Source of the DNA: Longibacter salinarum
Lineage (GTDB): Bacteria > Bacteroidota > Rhodothermia > Rhodothermales > Salinibacteraceae
DNA: 64,000 nucleotides
Assembly (NCBI RefSeq): GCF_002554795.1
Contig: NZ_PDEQ01000001.1
Coordinates: 434,001-498,000, forward strand
Direction: 5' to 3'
The notes beneath the pieces were generated by a model, which was not told the DNA's origin, searched no databases, and was given only the letters and a program-made list of their open reading frames with translations. Shown here piece by piece: positions 30,321 to 37,324 of the stretch. The position numbers and the translations under genes were made by a program. Numbering within the stretch: position 1 is the first letter of the stretch; each line of letters opens with the position of its first letter.

Positions 30321-31709
30321 ATGGAGCCTCTTTCAGTTGACCGTCTCACCTCGACCCGCATTCCTACGGTCCACGGTGAGTTTACGCTGTCCCTGTATGA
30401 AAATAGCCAGGACGACAAGGATCATCTTGCGCTGATTCACGGCGACGTGGAAGGAGAGGAGGACGTTCTCGTGCGCGTTCATTCGGAATGCTTTACGGGT
30501 GATGTGATCGGTTCGCTACGCTGCGACTGCGGTGAGCAACTCGAGTCATCGCTTCGCCACATTGCCGAACAGGGCCGGGGCGTGCTCCTGTATCTTCGTC
30601 AGGAAGGGCGTGGGATTGGCTTACTAAACAAGCTCCGCGCGTACGATCTCCAGGATGAAGGATACGACACGGTCGAAGCAAACCTCATGCTCGGGCACGG
30701 GGCCGATGAACGAGACTACAGCATCGCGGCCCGGATGCTCGACGATCTGGGTGTCCAATCCGTCCGGCTGCTAACGAACAATCCGGAGAAGATCGAAAGC
30801 CTGGAAGAGCTCGGCCTTCCTGTAAGTGAACGTGTGCCGCTTCAACCTCACCTCAACCGGCACAACTCGGAGTATCTGCAGACGAAAGCCGACCGAATGC
30901 GGCACCTGCTCGAACTCGGCTCGCTCAAAAACGGCTCGCGAGCGAATCCTCACGCGGGAGACGTCCAGGCACTATCGGATCGAGCACAGGCCTTTGCGGA
31001 GACCGCAGGCCGACCGTTCGTCACCCTCACGTATGCCCAGAGTCTGGATGGCTCAATTGCCGCGAATCCGCAGGAGCCGCTCCGTATCAGCGGACCGGAG
31101 ACGCTGGAGTTGACCCACGCCCTCCGTGCTGCGCATGAAGGCATTCTTGTTGGGATCAACACGGTGCTGTCAGACGACCCACAGCTGACGGTCCGCCACG
31201 CCGATGGCGCCCACCCGACCCCGATCGTCCTGGACACAACGCTACGGTGTCCATCGACCGTTCGCCTCCTGACCGAGCCGGGTCCAACGCCCATCATAGC
31301 TACTAGCGAGGATGCAGACCGGGAGAAACAGAGCGAACTTGAAGCGGCCGGCGCGAAGGTCCTGCGTCTCAATTGTGATGCCACCGGTGGCATCTGCCTG
31401 GAGGCCCTGCTCGACGCCCTTCAGGACGTTGGCATTCGGAGCCTCATGGTGGAAGGCGGAGGTGAGGTCATCACGAGTTTTATCCGAAAGCGACTGGTCG
31501 ACTACCTGATTATCACGATCGCCCCGATGCTGGTTGGGGGCGTCCACGCGCTTCGCCCGTTTGGCACTGCGGGGACAGACGCCCCATCTGGCGATGGTCA
31601 GCCGTCTCAACAGATCCAGGGCTTCCCAAAGATTGAGAATATCCAGTATCGTTGGATCGGAAAGGACCTCGTTCTCGAAGGCCGGCCCGTCTGGCCCGAA
31701 TCGCAGTAA
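30321..31709 (+). CDS. GTP cyclohydrolase II - RibD reductase fusion
   Basis: Bifunctional protein of 462 residues. Residues 1-200 are GTP cyclohydrolase II: zinc ligands Cys57, Cys68 and Cys70 in ECFTGDVIGSLRCDC, catalytic Tyr91 and Arg93 in YLRQEGRGIGLLNK, and TVEANLMLGHGADERDY. It would open GTP to a diaminopyrimidinone ribotide. Residues about 232-455 are a RibD-type reductase domain (SLDGSIA 241-247, GINTVLSDDPQLTVR 278-292, VEGGGEVITSFI 377-388), which reduces the ribosyl chain with NADPH. The deaminase half of RibD is absent. The ATG at 30321 gives a normal RibA N-terminus. It is the first gene of a five-gene run; with no ribB, ribE or ribH nearby, a role outside riboflavin synthesis is possible. 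Confidence 0.88.
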   Translation: MEPLSVDRLTSTRIPTVHGEFTLSLYENSQDDKDHLALIHGDVEGEEDVLVRVHSECFTGDVIGSLRCDCGEQLESSLRHIAEQGRGVLLYLRQEGRGIGLLNKLRAYDLQDEGYDTVEANLMLGHGADERDYSIAARMLDDLGVQSVRLLTNNPEKIESLEELGLPVSERVPLQPHLNRHNSEYLQTKADRMRHLLELGSLKNGSRANPHAGDVQALSDRAQAFAETAGRPFVTLTYAQSLDGSIAANPQEPLRISGPETLELTHALRAAHEGILVGINTVLSDDPQLTVRHADGAHPTPIVLDTTLRCPSTVRLLTEPGPTPIIATSEDADREKQSELEAAGAKVLRLNCDATGGICLEALLDALQDVGIRSLMVEGGGEVITSFIRKRLVDYLIITIAPMLVGGVHALRPFGTAGTDAPSGDGQPSQQIQGFPKIENIQYRWIGKDLVLEGRPVWPESQ

Positions 31710-31746
31710 TACGGCATCGAACACCTCGTAACAACGCCCTCACGCG

Positions 31747-32820
31747 ATGCCTCCCGTCTCTTCGCGCGACATCCTTGTTTTCGGTGGTGACGAGTCGGTG
31801 TCCATTCGATCCGAGAAACTCGAGGCTCCCGGTCACAACGAGGTTCAGGTGACCACACACGTTTCGGCCATAAGTGCCGGCACGGAGCGTCTCGTCTACG
31901 AAGGCTCGCTCCCCGCCGAACTCGCCTCCGATGCGACAATCGATGCGCTGGAAAACAAATCCAGCGATCTTTATCCGACAACTTACGGATACGCTTCCGC
32001 CGGGCGCGTGACCGCTCTCGGAAACGGCGTTTCTGACGCCTGGCTTGGGAGGAAGGTATTTGCATTCCATCCGCACGCGACGCACTTCAACGCAGCCGTA
32101 TCGAGCCTCATCCCACTTCCGGATGACCTCCCGCTCGAAAATGCCGTGCTGTATCCAAATATGGAAACCGCCATCGGTCTCGTGATGGACGGCCGTCCGG
32201 TGCTCGGGGAGCGCGTCTCTGTATTCGGGCTCGGACTCGTTGGTTTGCTCGTCACCTGGCTCTTGTCCGATTTCCCGCTGCAAACGCTTCTGGCCATCGA
32301 CCCCGTTGCACAACGTCGGTCTCTCGCAGCCGACCTGGGGGCATCCACCACTGCAGATCCACAAAACACGCAGAAGCTTTTTCGCGAAATGAAGCGGTCT
32401 CAGCATGCCGATCCTACGGTCAACCCGGAGGGAGGCGCCGATCTCGTGTACGAGCTGAGTGGACGACCAGAAACGATCGATGACGGGATCTCCATCTGCG
32501 GCTACGCGGGACGGATTCTCGTCGGCTCCTGGTACGGCACAAAAACCGCCCCGGTCGATCTTGGGCGACGATACCACCGGTCGCACATCACGATCCGCGC
32601 AAGCCAGGTCAGTACGATCGGACCAGAGCACCGTCCACGCTGGTCCAAATCACGCAGAGGGGATGTCGTAATGCGTAGACTTGCGAATCTTCCAACGGAG
32701 ATTCTGAACACGGTCGACCGCCCGTTTCACGACGCTGCGGAGACATACCAAATGTTGAGCGAGCCCGACTCATCGGTCGTTCAGATTCTTCACAAATACG
32801 CCGACGCAAAACAGGTTTAA
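31747..32820 (+). CDS. MDR-family dehydrogenase, BchC-like
   Basis: Medium-chain dehydrogenase/reductase of 357 residues. The N-terminal catalytic domain has SAISAGTERLVYEG (40-53) and TTYGYASAGRV (78-88), which are hallmarks of the BchC-like branch. The usual catalytic-zinc Cys of alcohol dehydrogenases is absent here. The Rossmann domain has VFGLGLVGLLV (about 160-170) and AIDPVAQRR. It should oxidise or reduce a hydroxyl or keto side chain with NAD(P)(H). It begins 37 bases after the ribA-ribD fusion and ends 12 bases before the PTPS-family gene, so the three are almost certainly cotranscribed and act on the same metabolite. Confidence 0.8.
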   Translation: MPPVSSRDILVFGGDESVSIRSEKLEAPGHNEVQVTTHVSAISAGTERLVYEGSLPAELASDATIDALENKSSDLYPTTYGYASAGRVTALGNGVSDAWLGRKVFAFHPHATHFNAAVSSLIPLPDDLPLENAVLYPNMETAIGLVMDGRPVLGERVSVFGLGLVGLLVTWLLSDFPLQTLLAIDPVAQRRSLAADLGASTTADPQNTQKLFREMKRSQHADPTVNPEGGADLVYELSGRPETIDDGISICGYAGRILVGSWYGTKTAPVDLGRRYHRSHITIRASQVSTIGPEHRPRWSKSRRGDVVMRRLANLPTEILNTVDRPFHDAAETYQMLSEPDSSVVQILHKYADAKQV

Positions 32821-32832
32821 ACGCTTAGTTGA

Positions 32833-33210
32833 ATGTATAAATTGATGGTTCGCCGGGATTTTATTGCTCAGCATTTTCTGACTGTGCCAAACGCCGGTCC
32901 GGAAAACGAATGGCACTCTCATCATTTCACGGTCGAGGTAGAACTTACGGGAGACACCCTAAATGAGTACGGCTATCTCGTCGACATTGATGATGTAAAA
33001 GCCGGGCTGGATGAGATCGAACATCGATACTCGGACGCCACACTTAATGAGCTCGACGAATTTGCGGGCCTGAATCCGAGCGTCGAACACTTTGCCCGAT
33101 TCTGCTGCCAGCGCATCGCCGATCACGTAACGGCGAAGAACGTCGACCGCATCGACCTCCGCATCTGGGAGGACGACGACGCCTGGGCCTCGTACACGAT
33201 GGCGCTCTGA
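32833..33210 (+). CDS. 6-pyruvoyl-tetrahydropterin synthase family protein
   Basis: Protein of 125 residues in the PTPS/QueD (COG0720) fold. The zinc ligands His14, His28 and His30 are present in FIAQHFL and EWHSHHF. The catalytic Cys normally four residues before the first His of the HxH motif is Glu24, a change known from PTPS-III enzymes, which remove the side chain of dihydroneopterin triphosphate rather than form pyruvoyl-pterin. NPSVEHFARF (81-90) and the IWEDDDAWASY end with Glu113 match the other conserved blocks. The position after a GTP cyclohydrolase II fusion, not GTP cyclohydrolase I, suggests a non-standard pterin-like substrate. Confidence 0.82.
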   Translation: MYKLMVRRDFIAQHFLTVPNAGPENEWHSHHFTVEVELTGDTLNEYGYLVDIDDVKAGLDEIEHRYSDATLNELDEFAGLNPSVEHFARFCCQRIADHVTAKNVDRIDLRIWEDDDAWASYTMAL

Positions 33211-33252
33211 TTCGAGCAAATAGATTCCTCTTTCACCAGGCACCGATCAGGT

Positions 33253-34230
33253 TTGGCATTTTCCTATCCACGGTATCTTGCTGCAAAAAAGACCGTTGAT
33301 GAGCGCGCGCGACATCCTCGGGTCTGGAATTCATTCTTAGATGCGGCTCGAAGCCTCAGCGAGCGTCGCATTGCGCGTCCGCTGCGCATCCTTGAGGTTG
33401 GAGGCGGAGTCGGTGATCTAGCGATCGAAATCCTGACGGCACTGGACGGCGTCTCGATTCACTATACACTCCTCGACGCTGAGACAGAAAATCTCGCGTC
33501 CGCTCGCGATCGAATATCATCTCACCTCGACAGTACCTCAGTCGCATCTACAGATGGACCCAGCACACTATTCACGTCGGGATCCGGAGCTGAACATCGC
33601 GTAGAATTTGAATGCCGGACGATTGAGTCCATCCCAAAATGGTTCGACGAGGAGGGAGGCGGCAATCCGTTTGACGTACTTGTCGGGCAGGCGATCATGG
33701 ATATTGTCCCGACATCCATATCACTGCATATTGCGTCGTCTATTCTGACGAGAGACGGCGTAGCCTATCTTCCAATTCATTTCGATGGACTGACATCATT
33801 CGAGCCAGTCATCGACCCTAGTATCGACTCGATGATTACGGACTTATATCATCGTTCGATGCATAGAGAGTATAGAAGTAATGACATCCAGGGTGTGCGA
33901 CTTGCGTCCGACGAGGACACGATTACGTCAGACGGTGCCCGGTGCGGACGCGATCTTATCATCGAAGCGGGAGACGCAGGGTTCGACGTGGCCGACGCCG
34001 GCAGTTCGGACTGGATCGTGATGCCAAATGTTGGGTCGGACGTTTATCCCGGTGAGGAAGCCTATTTTCTTGAATGCATGCTTCATTTCATTGAGAACGA
34101 ACTGAGCGGACATCCTGACCTCGCTGATGAGGAGTTTGAACAGTGGCTCGAAACGCGCCGCCAGCAAATCGATCAGCGGGATCTGACTTTGATGGTCCAC
34201 AACATCGATGTACTTCTTCAATGTCGTTAA
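33253..34230 (+). CDS. class I SAM-dependent methyltransferase
   Basis: Protein of 325 residues starting at TTG 33253; no ATG fits, because the conserved fold begins soon after. Motif I is RILEVGGGVGDLA (45-57). The acidic end of strand 2 is YTLLDAE (about 76-82), and a motif-IV-like VLVGQAIMDIVPT follows about 90 residues later. The C-terminal part has no recognised domain. It starts 42 bases after the PTPS-family gene and ends 11 bases before the HNH gene. It probably methylates the product of the upstream enzymes. Its base composition looks less GC-rich than that of the first genes of the run. Confidence 0.75.
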   Translation: MAFSYPRYLAAKKTVDERARHPRVWNSFLDAARSLSERRIARPLRILEVGGGVGDLAIEILTALDGVSIHYTLLDAETENLASARDRISSHLDSTSVASTDGPSTLFTSGSGAEHRVEFECRTIESIPKWFDEEGGGNPFDVLVGQAIMDIVPTSISLHIASSILTRDGVAYLPIHFDGLTSFEPVIDPSIDSMITDLYHRSMHREYRSNDIQGVRLASDEDTITSDGARCGRDLIIEAGDAGFDVADAGSSDWIVMPNVGSDVYPGEEAYFLECMLHFIENELSGHPDLADEEFEQWLETRRQQIDQRDLTLMVHNIDVLLQCR

Positions 34231-34241
34231 TCTATCACGTC

Positions 34242-34730
34242 ATGAGTACCTCAGAGTCAAACACCGAATTAGATGACATAGTGTGGCGTCCCGTCCCTGG
34301 ATATGAGGGACGATATGAGGTCAGCAAAACAGGGAAGGTGCGCTCCCTCGATCGTTACACGAAGACTGACTATTACGATCGTCACGGCAATCACGTGGCG
34401 AGGAAGTTTTCCAGAGGGCGTTCACTATCCGGAATGGCTGTCGGTCCGTCAGGCCATGAACAAGTGGAGTTGTACTGCAAGAATGGAGAACCGAAGCGGT
34501 TTCTAATCCACAGGTTAGTGATGGCGGCATTCGGTTCAGAGCCAGCGAATGCTACGGACATCATCAACCACGTTGACAACGACGCTACAAACAATCATAT
34601 CGATAATCTAGAATGGGTGCAGCCATTTGAAAACCAACTACACGGGTTGCTACACCGGATGCTAGAAGAACATGGAGAAAACCGGGTACGTAGGCGTCTG
34701 GATACGTGGATCGATGCACTAACATCGTAA
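34242..34730 (+). CDS. NUMOD4 / HNH endonuclease
   Basis: Protein of 162 residues of the homing-endonuclease-like type. Residues 12-36 are a NUMOD4 motif (VWRPVPGYEGRYEVSKTG), and residues about 88-126 are an HNH_3 nuclease core: HRLVMAAF, then INHVDNDATNN with His110, and HIDNLEWV with His119. It is predicted to nick or cut DNA. Such genes are usually mobile, found free-standing in phages or inside introns. Here it is the last gene of a metabolic run, 11 bases after a methyltransferase and directly before a terminator. The frame is open upstream to 34143, but that part overlaps the methyltransferase. Confidence 0.85.
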   Translation: MSTSESNTELDDIVWRPVPGYEGRYEVSKTGKVRSLDRYTKTDYYDRHGNHVARKFSRGRSLSGMAVGPSGHEQVELYCKNGEPKRFLIHRLVMAAFGSEPANATDIINHVDNDATNNHIDNLEWVQPFENQLHGLLHRMLEEHGENRVRRRLDTWIDALTS

Positions 34731-34749
34731 TCGCTTGTCAGTATTAGAG

Positions 34750-34781
34750 AACGCAATCTAAGGCATATTTGGTTGCGTTTT
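34750..34781 (+). terminator. terminator after HNH gene
   Basis: AACGCAATC (34750-34758) pairs with GGTTGCGTT (34771-34779), 9 bp with one G-T wobble, over a 12-base loop and runs into TTTTGATTT. It starts 19 bases after the HNH stop and closes the run that begins with the ribA-ribD fusion. Confidence 0.65.
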
Positions 34782-34926
34782 GATTTACAGCCATTTATAC
34801 TCCGTGTGCACCGAGTCGTGGCACCGCTCGGGTTTCCGGCAACTTTGATCTACCCGCTGCCCTGTCACTGCGATCCTGTGCCTGGCTGCACAAGAACAAT
34901 ATCGTCGCTGGTCGGCCTCGCCTGAC

Positions 34927-34957
34927 TTTGTCGTGATTTCAGATCGATTTATTTTCT
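34927..34957 (+). promoter_or_regulatory. Bacteroidota-type promoter of the recombinase gene
   Basis: TTTG (34927-34930), exactly 19 bases, then TATTTTCT (34950-34957) resembles the Bacteroidota sigma-ABfr consensus TTTG-N19-TAnnTTTG, with two mismatches in the -7 box. Transcription would start near 34962, just before the ATG at 34975. Confidence 0.4.
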
Positions 34958-34974
34958 CATACTAGGCTCCCTTG

Positions 34975-36069
34975 ATGTCCGACGACTCCAGACACGTATC
35001 TGAATCCACTGAGCTTCAGATTTCCACCGGATCACCTCGCACCTCGGATCTGAGTCGGTCGATCGACGAGTTGCCGTTCAATGGTCCGACTGATGATAGG
35101 CATTGCTCCATCGAATCGGATCATCTCCTTGTCCGTCGCTGGTTAGCCGAAAAAAGCCCGCGTACGCAAGACGAGTATCTCAGTGACATTGAGCAGTTCG
35201 TGGACTTTGTCGACCTGCCATTTCAGTACGTGACGCTGGGCCATCTGCAAGAATATCGTGCGCATTTGGCGAACGATCACGATTACGCCCGGTCGACGCA
35301 GGCCCGCAAAATATCGGCGGTCAAAAGTCTCTACACGTTCGGTGCGCGGATCCAGTACTTTGCCCATAACGTTGGAGCGGCCTTAAAGACGCCCAAGGTC
35401 CGTAATAAACGGGCTGAGCGTATTCTGTCTGAAGCCGAACTATGGGCTATTCTGCGCGACGAAACCGACCTTCGGAATCACTGCATTCTTCGGCTCTTCT
35501 ACGCATCAGGCGGCCGCGTGTCAGACTTGGAAGAACTTGCCTGGCGAGACCTTAAAGAACGCCCAGATCTGAAAGGCCGTGACGGCCTTCCAGGTGGTCA
35601 GGTCACCTTTTTTGGAAAGGGCGAAAAGACGCGGGCAGTTAGCTTGTACAGCAAGGTGTGGATGCTAATCCAAGAGCTCCGCACTCGCGAAAAGGCCGAA
35701 GATCGTGGAGGTGCAAACGATCCTGTCTTTCGGTCTCAAAAGGGCGGATTTCTGACGCGTACAGCATTATGGCGCGTCGTCAAGAAGGCAGCGACACGTG
35801 CTGACGTCCAATTGAAACCCAAGACCGACTCTTCTGGACGACAGATACTAGACGAAGACGGCGACCCTGTAATGACCTCAGCGGTCTCTCCACACTGGTT
35901 CCGTCATGCACACGCCTCTCACGCGCTACAGAAAGGCGCAGACCTCGAACTGGTGCGCCAGACGCTCGGTCACGAAAGCATAGAGACGACAAAAATGTAC
36001 CTTCATGTGCAACCGGACAAATCCTCATCCTATTATGTCGATGAAGCACCCGACTTTCGAGGCGACTAA
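34975..36069 (+). CDS. tyrosine recombinase (XerC/D-like)
   Basis: Site-specific recombinase of 364 residues from the ATG at 34975 (a TTG lies one codon earlier). The N-terminal SAM-like core-binding domain covers about 48-140 (LVRRWLAEKSPRTQDEYLSD). The catalytic domain carries the full set: Arg181 in ASGGRVSDLEEL, Lys215 in FFGKGEKTRAV, His307 and Arg310 in PHWFRHAHASH, His333 in LGHESIETTKMY, and nucleophile Tyr342. The first 45 residues are polar and extra compared with XerC. It converges on a second, divergent recombinase gene 65 bases away. Whether it is the chromosome-dimer recombinase or an integrase is not decidable from the window; no att-like repeats were seen. Confidence 0.9.
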   Translation: MSDDSRHVSESTELQISTGSPRTSDLSRSIDELPFNGPTDDRHCSIESDHLLVRRWLAEKSPRTQDEYLSDIEQFVDFVDLPFQYVTLGHLQEYRAHLANDHDYARSTQARKISAVKSLYTFGARIQYFAHNVGAALKTPKVRNKRAERILSEAELWAILRDETDLRNHCILRLFYASGGRVSDLEELAWRDLKERPDLKGRDGLPGGQVTFFGKGEKTRAVSLYSKVWMLIQELRTREKAEDRGGANDPVFRSQKGGFLTRTALWRVVKKAATRADVQLKPKTDSSGRQILDEDGDPVMTSAVSPHWFRHAHASHALQKGADLELVRQTLGHESIETTKMYLHVQPDKSSSYYVDEAPDFRGD

Positions 36070-36134
36070 GATTTGATTGTCTAACGCGTCAGGAAACGTA
36101 GATATTCGACGCGCAAAACCGTAGATGGGCTTTG

Positions 36135-37115
36135 CTACGCGCCGCTGATGGAAAGATTTTCCCCAACCTCGACGTAGTCCGCAGCGCTGTCGCGAAGCCG
36201 CTCTTCATGTCGCGCGGAATACGGTGCCGATGCCGCATATCGACCGTGGGCACGCACCTGGTCGCCCGTCGCCCCAGATTCCAGCGCCAGTTGAAGACCG
36301 GTCTGGCGTAGACGGTCCGGCGTTAATGCGTCGATGTCAATCGCTTGACCTGCATCTCGAACGACACGGTACACCGAATCGCCGGTAATCCGTGCTCCAC
36401 GGTTTCGGTTGCTGTACGACCGAAACAGTGCACCGACCCGCACATCCACGTCCATTCTCACGGCTTGTACGTGTCTATATACGTGTTCGGGGACTTTTGC
36501 ACGGCCTGAGAGGGTCTCGATTTTGTCCTGGTGGCCGCTCTTTGTCTGATCAGACCCAGAAATCGATGTCGAACCTGATTCTGAGTCTCGAATCTCCAGG
36601 ATCCGGTATCGGCCAACAAGCCGGAAGTCATCGACATTCACACGCACGAGTTCACCCCGGCGAAGCGCGCAATGCAGCACCAGCATCACCAGAGCCCGAT
36701 TTCGCCGCCCGACAGCCGTGGATCCATCAATCGACGCAACGAGCTTTTCTGCTTGATCGCGAGACAGCGGTCCCGATGACTTTTCTTGCCCACTCGTCGA
36801 CGCCGGCCGCGCCATCGGCGTGCGGATTCGCCCATGACGAGCTGGATTGCTCGTGACCACTCCTTCGGCCGTCAGCCAGTCGAAAAACTGCCGAAGTGCA
36901 GACCTCCGCCGGCGCAAGGTTGATTCGGCCAGGCCGCTGGATTCACCTCGCGCAAGAAACGCATCAATGTCGTCGTGGTCGACACCGCACACGAGGTCCT
37001 TCGTGACCTCGGTTTGACCGAAGAAGGCGCGAAGGTCTCGTCGATATGCCCGCCTCGTGTGAGGAGACTCCTTCTGGTGAACAAAACTCTCAACGAGAGA
37101 AACCGGTCCGCCCAC
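36135..37115 (-). CDS. divergent tyrosine recombinase
   Basis: Protein of 326 residues with an N-terminal core-binding domain (about 5-95, VESFVHQKESPHTRRAYRRD) and a tyrosine-recombinase catalytic domain. Visible catalytic positions are the box I Arg of CALRRGELVRV (152 or 153), Arg270 in LTPDRLRQTG, His290 and nucleophile Tyr299 in RAHGRYAASAPY (correct spacing of nine). In box II the usual His-x-x-Arg is Asp267-x-x-Arg270, so one catalytic His is replaced; the Lys is not obvious. It may be slow, need a partner, or act structurally. The gene is convergent with the intact recombinase 65 bases away. Confidence 0.75.
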   Translation of the reverse strand: MGGPVSLVESFVHQKESPHTRRAYRRDLRAFFGQTEVTKDLVCGVDHDDIDAFLARGESSGLAESTLRRRRSALRQFFDWLTAEGVVTSNPARHGRIRTPMARPASTSGQEKSSGPLSRDQAEKLVASIDGSTAVGRRNRALVMLVLHCALRRGELVRVNVDDFRLVGRYRILEIRDSESGSTSISGSDQTKSGHQDKIETLSGRAKVPEHVYRHVQAVRMDVDVRVGALFRSYSNRNRGARITGDSVYRVVRDAGQAIDIDALTPDRLRQTGLQLALESGATGDQVRAHGRYAASAPYSARHEERLRDSAADYVEVGENLSISGA

Positions 37116-37232
37116 GTGATTTCCAGCCTTCTATTCGTGATAACATTTATTATCGCGTATAAACTGGTCCAGGTTATGTTTCGCTCAAGTCTCGTGCAAC
37201 GATGCCTCATCGACACCCTGCGTCATCACTGA

Positions 37233-37264
37233 CAATGCCGGGCCCTCGGAAGAGCCCGGCATTG
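37233..37264 (-). terminator. strong hairpin after baeRF gene
   Basis: An 11-bp perfect inverted repeat, CAATGCCGGGC (37233-37243) and GCCCGGCATTG (37254-37264), with a 10-base loop. It lies 61 bases past the stop of the minus-strand baeRF-type gene. No U run follows on that strand, so termination efficiency is uncertain. The arm ATGCCGGG recurs in the guaB terminator. Confidence 0.55.
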
Positions 37265-37324
37265 CATGGGAGTGTTGATGTCCGGATACGCGATCTAGGC
37301 GATCCGAAATTGCTGACGACGACG

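Noticed and set aside
31513-32631. 372-codon minus-strand open frame
   Set aside because: Antisense to the ribA-ribD fusion end and the MDR dehydrogenase; no recognisable motif.
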